64,000 nucleotides of DNA, from assembly GCF_030695035.1 (NCBI RefSeq), contig NZ_JAUYTT010000015.1, positions 1 through 64,000 on the forward strand, in the 5' to 3' direction. How positions within the stretch are numbered: the stretch's first letter is position 1; each line of letters opens with the position of its first letter. The notes below the pieces were generated by a model. The model did not search any database and was not told where the DNA came from. It worked only from the letters and a program-made list of their open reading frames with translations. Positions 35,265-45,077 of this stretch are shown here, piece after piece. The stretch is from Frigidibacter sp. GTDB lineage: Bacteria; Pseudomonadota; Alphaproteobacteria; Rhodobacterales; Rhodobacteraceae. The position numbers and the translations under genes are program-made.

Positions 35265-38200
35265 GTGAACTTTTCCGAGATCTTCATCCGGCGGCCCGTG
35301 CTGTCCACGGTGCTGGCGGCCTTCATCCTGTTGCTGGGGTTCCAGGGGCTGCTGAGCCTGCCGGTGCGGCAATATCCCGAGGTCGAGGAAACCGTGGTGA
35401 CCATCACCACGATCTATGCCGGGGCCTCGTCTGACCTGATCCAGGGCTTTGTGACGGCGCCGATTGCGGCAGCTGTCGCCACCACCGAGAATATCGACTA
35501 CATCAGCAGCCAGTCCACGCCCTCGGCCTCGGTCGTGTCGGTGCATATGCAGCTGGGGGCCGACCCGGATGTGGCGCTGACCGACGTGCTGTCGAAGGTG
35601 CAATCGGTGCGCGGGCAATTGCCCGAGGATGCCGATGACCCGGTCATCGTGAAGGGCACGGGGCAGCAGTTTGCGCTGATGTATCTGGCGGCGATCAACC
35701 CGAACATGACCGCCGAGCAGCTGACCGAATATCTGGAACGGGTGATCCGGCCGCGGATGTCGACCATCGAGGGCGTGGCCGAGATCGAGGTGATCGGGGC
35801 CGCGAACTATGCGATGCGGGTCTGGATTGACCCGCTGAAGCTGGCGGCGCGCGGGGTAACCGCCTCGGAAGTGGCGCAGGCGATCCAGGCGTCGAACTTC
35901 CTGGCGGCGCCGGGCAAGACTGAGAACGAATTTTTCGCCCATGCGATCACCCTGCAATCCACATTGCAGACGCCCGAGGCCTTTGGCGCGCTGCCGCTGT
36001 CTGGCAGCGGCGATCAGGTGGTGCGGCTGCGAGATGTGGCCGAGATCGAGCTGGCTTCGGAGGACGGGGCCGAGATCGTGACGTTCAATGGTCAGTCGGG
36101 CACCTTCATCGGCGTCTATCCGACGCCGGCGGCCAACCCGCTGGATACCGCCGCGGCGGTAATAGACGAATTGCCCGCGATCAACGATGCGCTGCCCGAG
36201 GGCATGACCATCGAGATGGTCTACGATTCGACCGAGACGATCAGCGCTTCGATCAAGGAAGTGTTCAAGACCATCGCCGAGGCGGTTGCCATCGTGGTGG
36301 TGGTGATCTTGCTGTTCCTCGGCTCTTTCCGGTCGGTGCTGATGCCGATTGTGACGATCCCGCTGTCACTGATCGGGGTGGGCGCCGTGCTGATGGCGCT
36401 GGGCTATTCGATCAACCTGCTGTCGCTGCTGGCGATGGTGCTGGCCATCGGTCTGGTGGTCGATGACGCCATCGTCGTGGTCGAGAACATCCACCGGCAC
36501 ATCGAGGATGGCATGACGCCCAAGCGCGCCGCCATCAAGGGGATGGAGGAGATCACCGGGCCGGTCATCGCCATGACGATCACGCTGGCCGCCGTGCTGG
36601 CGCCGCTGGCCTTTACCGGCGGGCTCACCGGGGCGCTGTTCACCGAATTTGCCTTCACGCTGGCCGGGTCGGTGATCCTGTCGGGGGTGATCGCGCTGAC
36701 GATCACGCCGATGATGGCGGCGCGGCTGCTGAAGCACGGGCAGACCAGCAAGTTCCAGCGGATCGTGGATGGCTCCTCGGACCGGCTGGCGAACTGGTAT
36801 GAGCGGCGGGTGTCGTCCTCGCTGAACTACCGGCCGGTGACGCTGCTGATGGTGGTGGCGCTGGTGGGCGCGACGGCGTTCATGTTCACCAAAACCTCCA
36901 GCGAGCTGGCCCCGGATGAGGATCAGGGCGCGATGTTCGCCTTCCTCAACGGGCCGCGCTACGCGACCAAGGAGTATACCGCGCTTTATACCGACCAGAT
37001 TTCGGGCCTGACCTCGGAGATCCCCGAGGTGAATACCGAATTCTCGATTGCCGGCTTTGGCGGGCAGAGCAACACGGGCATTTATATCTGGGTGCTGGAT
37101 GACTGGGCCGACCGCGACCGCAGCCAGGCCGAGGTGCAGGCCGAGATTCAAGGCAAACTGGACGGGGTGGCCGGGATCCAGGGCTTTGTCTTTGCGCCGC
37201 CGACGCTGCCGGGGACCGGGGGCGGGCTGCCGATTTCGATGGTGATCCAGTCGATCCACGCGCCCGAGCGGGTGGTGGAGGTCGCCGAAGAGATCAAGGC
37301 CAAGGCGCAGGCCAGCGGCAAGTTCATCGTGGTGCAGAACTCGCTGGCCTTCGATGCGCCGCAAGTGCGGGTGACGATTGACCGCGAGCGGGCGGCGAGC
37401 CTGAATGTGCCGATCTCGGAAATCGGTTCGACACTGGGGCTGCTGGTCGGGGGCGGCGCGATCTCGCAGTTCGACCGCGATTCCAACAGCTATGACATCA
37501 TCACCCAGGTGCCGCGTGAATACCGCGAGAACCCGGCCAGCCTTGGCCAGTTCTTCGTGCGGGCGGCGGATGGGGCGATGGTGCCGCTGTCCTCGGTGGT
37601 GACGATCTCGACCGGGGTGACGGCTGCGTCCATCGAGCAGTTCAACCAGCTGAACTCTGCCACCATCACCGCGCTGCCGCTGCCGGGGGTGTCCACCGGC
37701 GAGGGGCTGCAGGAGATTGTCGCGGTGGCCGAGGCGGCGCTGCCGGACGGGTTCTTCATCGAGTATTCCGGCCAGTCGCGGTTGGAAGTGGCGCAGGGAA
37801 ACACCATCGTGATCGCCTTCGCGGCGGCGCTGGTGGTGATCTACCTTGTGCTGGCGGCGCAGTTCGAGAGCTTCCGCGACCCGTTCATCATCCTGATGTC
37901 GGTGCCGCTGTCGATCTTTGGGGCGATCCTGCCGCTGAACCTCGGGCTCGGCACGCTGAATATCTACACGCAGGTGGGCCTGATCACGCTGATCGGGCTG
38001 ATTACCAAGCACGGCATCTTGCTGGTAGAGTTCGCCAATCAGCAGCGTGAGGAGCACGGGCTGACCAGGCGGCAGGCGATCATTGCGGCCGCCAAGGTCC
38101 GGTTGCGACCGATCCTGATGACCACCGCCGCGATGGCGCTGGCCGTGGTGCCGCTGATCCTCGCCGAGGGCGCCGGGGCGGCGGCGCGGCAGGCGATGGG

Positions 38201-38345
38201 GATCGTGATCTTCTCGGGCCTGATCATGGGCACGATGTTCACGCTGTTCGTGGTGCCGATGTTCTACACGCTGATCTCACGCTCTGACGGCGCTTTCGCG
38301 CTGGAGAAGCTGCAGCACGAGGCCGAGGCGCAAGGCCGCGCCTGA
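35265..38345 (+). CDS. RND multidrug efflux transporter (HAE-1 family)
   Basis: A 1026-residue inner-membrane proton antiporter with 12 helices and two large periplasmic loops. IFIRRPVLSTVLAAFILLLG begins helix 1. VVDDAIVVVENIHRHIEDG in helix 4 holds the proton-relay Asp pair. TKHGILLVEFANQQREEHG and RLRPILMTTAAMALAVVPL are the corresponding C-terminal motifs. It starts at GTG 35265. It works with the upstream adaptor and is controlled by the divergent TetR protein. Substrates cannot be inferred. Confidence 0.93.
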   Translation: MNFSEIFIRRPVLSTVLAAFILLLGFQGLLSLPVRQYPEVEETVVTITTIYAGASSDLIQGFVTAPIAAAVATTENIDYISSQSTPSASVVSVHMQLGADPDVALTDVLSKVQSVRGQLPEDADDPVIVKGTGQQFALMYLAAINPNMTAEQLTEYLERVIRPRMSTIEGVAEIEVIGAANYAMRVWIDPLKLAARGVTASEVAQAIQASNFLAAPGKTENEFFAHAITLQSTLQTPEAFGALPLSGSGDQVVRLRDVAEIELASEDGAEIVTFNGQSGTFIGVYPTPAANPLDTAAAVIDELPAINDALPEGMTIEMVYDSTETISASIKEVFKTIAEAVAIVVVVILLFLGSFRSVLMPIVTIPLSLIGVGAVLMALGYSINLLSLLAMVLAIGLVVDDAIVVVENIHRHIEDGMTPKRAAIKGMEEITGPVIAMTITLAAVLAPLAFTGGLTGALFTEFAFTLAGSVILSGVIALTITPMMAARLLKHGQTSKFQRIVDGSSDRLANWYERRVSSSLNYRPVTLLMVVALVGATAFMFTKTSSELAPDEDQGAMFAFLNGPRYATKEYTALYTDQISGLTSEIPEVNTEFSIAGFGGQSNTGIYIWVLDDWADRDRSQAEVQAEIQGKLDGVAGIQGFVFAPPTLPGTGGGLPISMVIQSIHAPERVVEVAEEIKAKAQASGKFIVVQNSLAFDAPQVRVTIDRERAASLNVPISEIGSTLGLLVGGGAISQFDRDSNSYDIITQVPREYRENPASLGQFFVRAADGAMVPLSSVVTISTGVTAASIEQFNQLNSATITALPLPGVSTGEGLQEIVAVAEAALPDGFFIEYSGQSRLEVAQGNTIVIAFAAALVVIYLVLAAQFESFRDPFIILMSVPLSIFGAILPLNLGLGTLNIYTQVGLITLIGLITKHGILLVEFANQQREEHGLTRRQAIIAAAKVRLRPILMTTAAMALAVVPLILAEGAGAAARQAMGIVIFSGLIMGTMFTLFVVPMFYTLISRSDGAFALEKLQHEAEAQGRA

Positions 38346-38361
38346 GCAAGGCCGATCTGCG

Positions 38362-38399
38362 AAACCGCCGCGGGCCCAAGCCGGGTGCGCGGCGGTTTT
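38362..38399 (+). terminator. Terminator of the efflux operon
   Basis: AAACCGCCGCG (38362-38372) and CGCGGCGGTTT (38388-38398) make a perfect 11-pair stem with a 15-base loop and a further T. It lies 17 bases after the RND stop and separates the efflux operon from the flagellar genes. Confidence 0.8.
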
Positions 38400-38436
38400 G
38401 CGTTCTGGGCGGGCCGAATAGGTGCAATTGCGGCGG

Positions 38437-38451
38437 TTAAGGCGCGGGTAA
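38437..38451 (+). promoter_or_regulatory. CtrA-like box upstream of motB
   Basis: TTAA-N7-GTAA differs at one base from the CtrA consensus TTAA-N7-TTAA. It lies 47 bases before the motB start codon. CtrA control of flagellar genes is known in Rhodobacterales; binding here is inferred. Confidence 0.4.
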
Positions 38452-38497
38452 GCGCGCGCTGCTATCCCTTGCCTCGGGTGAATATGTGGGTGGCGGG

Positions 38498-39349
38498 ATG
38501 AGCGCGGTTAAAAACGCGGCACCAGTCATCATCAAACGGAAGAAGGTCGTGGTTGGCGGGGGCCACCACGGGGGCGCGTGGAAGGTGGCTTACGCCGACT
38601 TCGTGACCGCGATGATGGCCTTCTTCCTGTTGATGTGGCTGCTGAATGCGACGACGGAAAAGCAACGCAAGGGCATTGCGGATTATTTCAATCCGACGAT
38701 TCCGATCAACCGGATTTCCGGCGGGGGCGAGGGTGCCTTTGGCGGGGACTCTGTGTTCTCGGAGCAGGAGATCGCGCAGAACGGCACCGGCGCGTCGGGC
38801 TTCAAGCCGACCGAGGAGCGCCAGGCGATGGGCCAGACCGGAACCACGGTGCAGAACGAGGCCGAGGCGGAAGCCGAGTCCCGCAAGATGTCTGAGATGG
38901 AATCGATGCTGAAGGGCTTCGGCGGCGAGAGCATGGTGACAGAGAACCTGGCGCGCCACATTGTCACCCGGCTGACCGACGAAGGGCTGATCGTGGAGTT
39001 CTTTGATCTGGAGGACGAACCGCTGTTTGCCGAAGGCAGCGCCGAGCCGATGCCGGTGACGCGCGACCTTGCCGGGATGATCGCCCGGGTGTTCGGCCTG
39101 GTGGAAAATCACGTGGCCGTGCAAGGGCATATCAGCGCCCCGCCCGAGGTGCTGCGCAAGGATCCGTCCTGGGACCTGTCCACCGCCCGGGCGCAGGCGC
39201 TGCGGGTGCTCATCGAAGAGGCGGGGTTCACCCCGCGCCGGGTGCAGCGGGTGACTGGCTTTGCCGACCGTATCCCGGCGGTGCGCAACCCGATGGCAGT
39301 GCGCAACAACCGGGTGGAGGTGATCTTGCTGCGCTCGAATCGCGTGTAG
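38498..39349 (+). CDS. motB: Flagellar motor stator protein MotB
   Basis: The stator subunit that anchors MotA to peptidoglycan and conducts ions. The 283-residue protein has the single membrane helix AWKVAYADFVTAMMAFFLLMWLLN with ion-binding Asp34. An OmpA-type peptidoglycan domain (about residues 165-275) has VAVQGHISAPP, WDLSTARAQALRVLIEEAG and NRVEVILL. ATG 38498 fits the family start. motA is not adjacent. A CtrA-like box lies upstream. Confidence 0.92.
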   Translation: MSAVKNAAPVIIKRKKVVVGGGHHGGAWKVAYADFVTAMMAFFLLMWLLNATTEKQRKGIADYFNPTIPINRISGGGEGAFGGDSVFSEQEIAQNGTGASGFKPTEERQAMGQTGTTVQNEAEAEAESRKMSEMESMLKGFGGESMVTENLARHIVTRLTDEGLIVEFFDLEDEPLFAEGSAEPMPVTRDLAGMIARVFGLVENHVAVQGHISAPPEVLRKDPSWDLSTARAQALRVLIEEAGFTPRRVQRVTGFADRIPAVRNPMAVRNNRVEVILLRSNRV

Positions 39350-39358
39350 GGGCGGGCG

Positions 39359-39373
39359 TTAGCCGGATGTTAA
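39359..39373 (+). promoter_or_regulatory. CtrA-like box upstream of flgE
   Basis: TTAG-N7-TTAA (39359-39373) differs at one base from TTAA-N7-TTAA and lies 61 bases before the flgE start. It is the second such box in a kilobase and precedes the next flagellar gene. Confidence 0.45.
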
Positions 39374-39434
39374 GTGGCGGTGCGGCAGGGTGTGTCCGAT
39401 CGAGGGACGCAGCAGCAGAAAGGCGCTAACCCGC

Positions 39435-40739
39435 ATGTCCATCTCCTCCTCGCTGAATTCCGGCGTGGCCGGCCTTGCGGCCAATGCCACCCGGCTTGCG
39501 ACCATTTCCGATAACATCGCCAATTCCAGCACCTATGGCTACAAGCGCGCCGAGGCCGATTTCGAAAGCCTAGTGATCACCAGCTCCACCGGGTCGGGCG
39601 CCTATTCGGCGGGCGGGGTGCGGGCAACCACATCGCGCCTGGTGGAGCAAAAGGGGGCACTCGTCTCGACATCGAACGCGCTCGACGTTGCAATTTCCGG
39701 GCGCGGAATGTTGCCGGTGACGACCGAGGTGTCGCTGAACACGCTTGGCGACAAGCCGATGATGATGACGACGACGGGCTCGTTCCACACCGATGCGGAC
39801 GGCGTGCTGAAGACCAATTCCGGGCTGGTGCTTCTGGGCTGGCCGGCCAATGCCGATGGCACGATCCCGACCTATCCGCGCGACACGATGGCTGGGCTGA
39901 CGCCGGTGGTGATCAACGCCAACCAGACCGCGGGCGATCCGACCACGCAGATGAACCTCGGCGTGAACCTGCCCGCGACCGAGACGGAGACGGGGGCGAG
40001 CGGCGATGCGCTGCCACTGTCGGTGGAGTATTTCGGCAACCTCGGCACCTCTGAGACGCTGGACATCACCTTCACGCCCACGGTTCCGGTGACCGGATCC
40101 TCGAATGAATGGACGATGGTGATCCGGGATTCTGCGCAGGCCAGCGCGGTGATCGGGGAATATACGCTGGTCTTTGACGACAGCCGCGGGTCGGGCGGCA
40201 CGCTGGCCTCGGTGACGGTGGTGTCGGGTGGTGCCTATAACGCCACGGCCGGCACGCTTGACCTGACGGTGGCCGGCGGGCCGATGACGCTGACCATCGG
40301 GGCAATCGGCGATACCAACGGGCTGACCCAGCTGTCCGACAGCTTCGCGCCGACGGCGATCACCAAGGATGGCTCTCCCGTGGGGAACCTGACCGCCGTT
40401 GAGATCGACGAGAACGGCTATATCACCGCCACCTATGATACCGGGTTCACCCGCCGGATCTATCAGATCCCGCTGATCGATGTGCCCAATCCGAACGGGC
40501 TGACCGTGCTGAACAACCAGACCTTCCAGGTATCGGTCAATTCGGGATCGTTCTTCTTGTGGGACGCGGGCGACGGGCCCACCGGCGCCGTGGTCGGCTA
40601 TGCGCGCGAAGGCTCCACCACCGATGTGGCGGCAGAGCTGACCTCGCTGATCCAGACGCAGCGGGCCTATTCCTCGAATGCGAAGGTGATCCAGACGGTG
40701 GACGAGATGCTGCAGGAAACGACGAACATCAAACGCTGA
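39435..40739 (+). CDS. flgE: Flagellar hook protein FlgE
   Basis: The 434-residue subunit of the flagellar hook. The rod/hook N-terminal signature ANATRLATISDNIANSSTYGYKRAEADFES lies at about residues 16-45. The C-terminal coiled-coil segment TDVAAELTSLIQTQRAYSSNAKVIQTVDEMLQETTNIKR is typical of FlgE/FlgG. The central part is variable and repeat-poor. It is followed by flgK, flgL and flgI, so hook, junction proteins and P-ring are encoded in order. Confidence 0.93.
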   Translation: MSISSSLNSGVAGLAANATRLATISDNIANSSTYGYKRAEADFESLVITSSTGSGAYSAGGVRATTSRLVEQKGALVSTSNALDVAISGRGMLPVTTEVSLNTLGDKPMMMTTTGSFHTDADGVLKTNSGLVLLGWPANADGTIPTYPRDTMAGLTPVVINANQTAGDPTTQMNLGVNLPATETETGASGDALPLSVEYFGNLGTSETLDITFTPTVPVTGSSNEWTMVIRDSAQASAVIGEYTLVFDDSRGSGGTLASVTVVSGGAYNATAGTLDLTVAGGPMTLTIGAIGDTNGLTQLSDSFAPTAITKDGSPVGNLTAVEIDENGYITATYDTGFTRRIYQIPLIDVPNPNGLTVLNNQTFQVSVNSGSFFLWDAGDGPTGAVVGYAREGSTTDVAAELTSLIQTQRAYSSNAKVIQTVDEMLQETTNIKR

Positions 40740-40836
40740 TCGCGGAAGGCGCTGGCTGAGGCACTGAAGACGGTCATGGGCCGGGCCGGAAGGTCGCGGC
40801 GGACCAAGGCATCGGAAACGCGGGCGGAGGACGGAC

Positions 40837-42291
40837 ATGAGCATTTCCAGCGCATTGTCGAGCGCCCTGTCAGGGCTGACCGCCAATGCCCGCGCGGCCG
40901 AGGTCGTGTCGAGCAACGTCGCCAATGCGCTGACCGAGGGCTATGCAAGGCGCGAGCTTGGCCTGTCGACCCGCAGCCTGGGCGGCGAGGGCGCCGGGGT
41001 AAAGATCGAAGGGGTAAGCCGCGTTCTGAACCGCAGCGTGCTGGCCGACCGCCGCCTGGCCGACGCGGCCGCAGGCAATGCGGCCCTGCGCCAGCAGTTC
41101 TACACCAGGCTGGAGCAGTCGATCGGTACCGCCGATCAGCCGGGATCGCTGACCGCGCGGATGGATGATCTGGAATCGGCCCTCATCTCGGCCGCAAGCC
41201 GCCCTGACAGCGAAGCGCGGCTGCAAGAGGTGCTGGACAGTGCGACCGGGCTTGCCGGTACGATCAACGCCGTGTCGGATGACCTGCAGGCGACGCGGAT
41301 GGCCGCCGATCAGGAGATTGCGGCGCAGGTTGCGGCGCTGAACGACGCGCTGACGCGGATCGACGAGCTGAACGCGACGATCCTCACGCAGCGCGGGGTC
41401 GGCAGCGATGCGACCGCGCTGATGGATCAGCGCCAGCTGCTGGTGGACCGGGTTTCCGCCATTGTGCCGGTGCGCGAGGTGATGCGCGACAAGGACCAGA
41501 TCTCGCTCTACACCACCGGCGGCGCGGTGCTGCTGGAGGGCAACCCGGCGCGGATCGGCTTTTCGGCGGTGGGCGTGATCACCCCCGACATGACCCAGAC
41601 ATCGGGCGCGCTGTCGGGGCTGACGTTGAACGAGGTGCCGATCCGCAGCACCGAGGATGGCGTTCTGGGCGGTGGCACGCTGGCCGCGCTGTTCGCAGTG
41701 CGGGACGAGCTGGCGGTCAGCGCGCAGTCGCAGCTGGATGCCGTGGCGCGCGATCTGATCGGCCGTTTTGCCGCGCCGGGGGTGGACCCGACGCTGGCGC
41801 CCGGCGCACCGGGCCTGTTCACCGATTCTGGTGCGGCCTTCGACCCGCTGGATGAGGTTGGCCTCGGGGCACGGCTGGAGGTGAGTGCGCTGGCCGACCC
41901 GGCGCAGGGCGGCGCGCTGTGGCGGCTGCGCGACGGGCTTGGCGCCGCCGCCCCCGGCGATGTCGGCAGCGCGGCGATCTTGCAGGCGCTGGCCGGCGCG
42001 ATGGGGGCGCCGCAGGTTCCGGCCTCGGGCAGCTTTCTGGGTGCGGCCCGCTCTGCCTCGGGCCTGGCCGCGGATCTGCTGTCGCAGGTCTCTGCCGCGC
42101 GGCAAAGCGCGGATGACAGCAGCGCCTTTACCGGCGCCCGGCAGGCGACGCTGGCCGTCGCTCTGGCCTCGGACGGGGTGGATACCGATGCCGAACTGCA
42201 AAACATGCTGCTGATCGAGCAATCCTTTGCCGCCAATGCGCGGGTGATCACGGCGCTGGACGAGATGATCCAGCAGATTCTGGGGATGTAG
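40837..42291 (+). CDS. flgK: Flagellar hook-associated protein FlgK
   Basis: The first hook-filament junction protein, 484 residues. The N-terminal motif SALSGLTANARAAEVVSSNVANALTEGYARRE and the C-terminal DAELQNMLLIEQSFAANARVITALDEMIQQILGM form the paired coiled-coil ends shared by axial proteins. The centre is divergent and Ala-rich. flgL starts three bases after the stop. Confidence 0.92.
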   Translation: MSISSALSSALSGLTANARAAEVVSSNVANALTEGYARRELGLSTRSLGGEGAGVKIEGVSRVLNRSVLADRRLADAAAGNAALRQQFYTRLEQSIGTADQPGSLTARMDDLESALISAASRPDSEARLQEVLDSATGLAGTINAVSDDLQATRMAADQEIAAQVAALNDALTRIDELNATILTQRGVGSDATALMDQRQLLVDRVSAIVPVREVMRDKDQISLYTTGGAVLLEGNPARIGFSAVGVITPDMTQTSGALSGLTLNEVPIRSTEDGVLGGGTLAALFAVRDELAVSAQSQLDAVARDLIGRFAAPGVDPTLAPGAPGLFTDSGAAFDPLDEVGLGARLEVSALADPAQGGALWRLRDGLGAAAPGDVGSAAILQALAGAMGAPQVPASGSFLGAARSASGLAADLLSQVSAARQSADDSSAFTGARQATLAVALASDGVDTDAELQNMLLIEQSFAANARVITALDEMIQQILGM

Positions 42292-42294
42292 GCC

Positions 42295-43308
42295 ATGAAT
42301 TTCACCTCTATCGGCGATCTGGCAATGGGATTGCAGGCCCGGCAGCAGAACCAGCAGCTGAAAGACCATGTGACACGCCTGTCCTATGAGGTGATTTCCG
42401 GCCTGCGGCAGGATGTGGGCAAGGCCGTCTCGGGCGATTTCGTGGCGCTGTCGGGGATTGAGCGCGGGCTGCGCACGCTGGAGGCCTACAAGCTGTCAAC
42501 CGACGAGGCGGCGGTGTTCACCAGCACCTTGCAGACAGCGTTGACGCAGGTGGCCGAGGCTGGGGCCGGGCTTGGTGCATCGTTGCTGTCGGCCGCCACC
42601 TCGGCCAGTTCGGTGCAGGTGGATACGCTGGCCCAGACCGCGCGCCAGCAGTTCGGTGCGATGGTCAGCGCGCTGAACCTGCGCGTGGCGGATCGCTATG
42701 CCCTGTCAGGCTCTGCGACCGACACGCCGCCGCTGGCCCAGGCCGAGACGATCCTGTCGGCCCTGCAGGGCGCGGTGGCCGGCGCCGTGTCGGTCAGCGA
42801 TATCGCCGATGCGGTGACCGACTGGTTCGACGCGCCGGCGGGCGGCGGCGGGTTTCTTGATGTGGCCTATCAAGGGGCGCCGGACGCGCTGTCGCCCTTC
42901 TTGCTGGGCGAGGGCGAGAGCACGGACATGACCCTGACCGCCGCCGACCCGCGGTTGCGCGCAGCGATGGCGGGCGTGGCGCTGGCGGCCCTGATGGATA
43001 CCGGGCTACGGGCCGGCGATACCGCGGGGCGCGGCCTGATCGCCGAGCGTGCCGGAACCTGGATCCTGAACGCTGAGCCGGGGCTGACCGCCCTGCGCGC
43101 CGGAATCGGTGCCAGCGAGGCCCGGATCGACGAAGCCGCAACGCGCAATTCGGCGGAGGCCTCGGCGCTGAAGATCGCCCGCAACACGCTGATCGGCGCT
43201 GATCCCTACGAGTCTGCCGCCGAGCTGGAGACAGTGCAGACCCAGCTGGAAACGCTTTACACCCTGACTGCGCGCATCGCGCAGCTGTCATTCGCGGATT
43301 ACCTGTGA
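42295..43308 (+). CDS. flgL: Flagellar hook-associated protein FlgL
   Basis: The second hook-filament junction protein (HAP3), 337 residues. The N-terminal MNFTSIGDLAMGLQARQQNQQLKDHVTRLSYEVISGL and C-terminal ETVQTQLETLYTLTARIAQLSFADYL are the flagellin-like terminal helices. Its body is short. The assignment is by position after flgK and by the flagellin-like ends. TGATG links it to flgI. Confidence 0.85.
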   Translation: MNFTSIGDLAMGLQARQQNQQLKDHVTRLSYEVISGLRQDVGKAVSGDFVALSGIERGLRTLEAYKLSTDEAAVFTSTLQTALTQVAEAGAGLGASLLSAATSASSVQVDTLAQTARQQFGAMVSALNLRVADRYALSGSATDTPPLAQAETILSALQGAVAGAVSVSDIADAVTDWFDAPAGGGGFLDVAYQGAPDALSPFLLGEGESTDMTLTAADPRLRAAMAGVALAALMDTGLRAGDTAGRGLIAERAGTWILNAEPGLTALRAGIGASEARIDEAATRNSAEASALKIARNTLIGADPYESAAELETVQTQLETLYTLTARIAQLSFADYL

Positions 43309-44408
43309 TGCTCCGTCTGATTGCGCTGACCCTGTGCCTGCTGTTGCCTGCGCCGCTGGGGGCCGCGCCGATCCGCATCAAGGATCTGGTGGAGTTCGAC
43401 GGGGTGCGCGGCAACGATCTGGTGGGATATGGGCTGGTCGTGGGTCTGAACGGCAGCGGCGATGGCATCCGCAACGCGCCTTTCACCGAAGAGATCATGG
43501 CCAATATCCTTGAGCGGCTGGGGGTGAACGTCTCGGGTGAGGAGTTCCGGCCCAAGAACGTGGCGGCGGTGCTGGTGACGGCGGCGCTGCCGCCCTTCGC
43601 GCGGGCCGGCGGGCGGATCGACGTGACGGTGTCGGCCATCGGCGATGCGAAAAGCCTGTTGGGGGGCACGCTGGTGATGACGCCGCTGAATGCCGCCGAC
43701 GGGCAGATCTATGCGGTGGCGCAGGGCACGATCATTGCCGGCGGGGCCGCAGCCGAAGGGGCGGGCGCGCAGGTGGTGCAGGGCGTGCCGACCTCGGGCT
43801 CCATCCCCTCGGGCGCGCGGGTGGAGCGGGAGCTGGACTTCGACTTCGCCGGCCTGAACGCGCTGCGGCTGGCGCTGCGCAGCCCGGATTTCACCACGGC
43901 GGCCCGGATCGAGGCGGTGATCAACCGTGAATTTGGCCGCGCGGTGGCGGTGATGACCGATTCGGGGACGGTGGCGCTGGATATCGCGGCGACGCGGATG
44001 GCCTCGCCCGCGCATGTGCTCTCGCGCGTTGAGAACCTGACGGTGGAGCCGGAGGGGCGGGCACGGGTGGTCGTCGATCAGCGGTCCGGCACCATCGTGA
44101 TGGGCGCCGATGTGCGGATCAGCCGGGTCGCCGTCAGCCAGGGCAACCTGACGCTGCGGATCGAGGAGGCGCCGCTGGTGGTGCAGCCGAGCCCCTTTGC
44201 CGAAGGCCAGACGGTTGTGGTGCCGCGGACCGAGGCCGAGATCATCGAAGAGCCGGGCATCGGCATGGCAGAGGTGACGGGCGGCAGCAGCCTGTCGGAG
44301 GTGGTGGCGGGGCTGAACGCGCTTGGCGTCAGCCCGCGCGACATGATCGACATCCTGAAGAGTATCAACGCCGCTGGGGCGCTGCATGCGGAGTTTCTGG
44401 TGCATTGA
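43308..44408 (+). CDS. flgI: Flagellar P-ring protein FlgI
   Basis: The periplasmic P-ring subunit that surrounds the rod in peptidoglycan. The 366-residue precursor has a signal peptide (MLRLIALTLCLLLPAPLGAA). The body is IRIKDLVEFDGVRGNDLVGYGLVVGLNGSGDG, ANILERLGV, GRIDVTVSAIGDAKSLLGGTLVMTPL and the C-terminal VSPRDMIDILKSINAAGALHAEFLVH. It starts one base into the flgL stop. It closes the flagellar block, and a 669-base gene-free stretch follows. Confidence 0.95.
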   Translation: MLRLIALTLCLLLPAPLGAAPIRIKDLVEFDGVRGNDLVGYGLVVGLNGSGDGIRNAPFTEEIMANILERLGVNVSGEEFRPKNVAAVLVTAALPPFARAGGRIDVTVSAIGDAKSLLGGTLVMTPLNAADGQIYAVAQGTIIAGGAAAEGAGAQVVQGVPTSGSIPSGARVERELDFDFAGLNALRLALRSPDFTTAARIEAVINREFGRAVAVMTDSGTVALDIAATRMASPAHVLSRVENLTVEPEGRARVVVDQRSGTIVMGADVRISRVAVSQGNLTLRIEEAPLVVQPSPFAEGQTVVVPRTEAEIIEEPGIGMAEVTGGSSLSEVVAGLNALGVSPRDMIDILKSINAAGALHAEFLVH

Positions 44409-45077
44409 GGGGCGGCGGGCGGATGTGAGGGCGTACCAAATGGTCAGGATGTGCTCTTCCTCGACTTGCCAGCGGAGGTTTGGGTCAGCCGCCGTCGGTT
44501 GAGCATGGGCCAGAGTGTCAGCGCTGGTCGTAAGGGCCTCGTGCTTTTGACGGACGGGTGAGGGTAAGGGTCGCTGTTGCGGACATTTCGTCGGAGCGGC
44601 GTGCCGGGCCCCCACCTGCCTGGCGGCAGAGGGTTATATCCGGCTCGCCCTGACCGGATGCGCTTGACTGGCATGGCCGGCTCTCGGCCGTCCTGGCCGT
44701 TGGTAGGGTTGGCGGCGCAGGCGGTGCAGGGAGAGTCCTTTTCCTCCTCGGTAGCTGGCTCGCAAGAAGCAGTCTCGAAGGCGGGTTTGGCATACGGGTA
44801 CGTTCGCGTCTCTGTCACGGCGGTCATACCGGGGCCTGCCCCGGCAGTGGCGGATGCTGGGGGCGGCTCCGCCCGGTCGTCTGCCACGGAGCAATACGAG
44901 GCCCTGCACAATTCCATTCGGCGCGGTTGCAGCCGGACCGGGAGCCGTCGATATCGCCCGCGCCGATTGGCAGTGCCGATGCGGCCCGGGTCATATTACG
45001 GGTCAGTCCTCCCGCGCCGCGCACTGGTCTCTGCCCTCGGGCGCTCTATCTGGTAGCGCCCAACCTCGGAGCCCTTC
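44409..45077. other. 669-bp gene-free stretch after the flagellar block
   Basis: I see no credible gene. Open frames on both strands look unlike real proteins. One plus-strand frame contains AYGYVRVS, which resembles the start of serine recombinases but is followed by nothing related. Hairpins such as CCGGGGC/GCCCCGG (near 44830-44845) and GGGCGG/CCGCCC (near 44860-44875) are present. It may be a decayed mobile gene or an unrecognised structured RNA. Confidence 0.4.

Noticed and set aside
36366-38057. A 563-codon minus-strand frame inside the RND gene
   Set aside because: Antisense to conserved RND motifs; composition is typical of a shadow frame.
44577-45056. Plus-strand frame with AYGYVRVS resembling a serine recombinase N-terminus
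   Set aside because: Only eight residues match, the catalytic serine context and everything downstream are missing, so a recombinase call is not supported.
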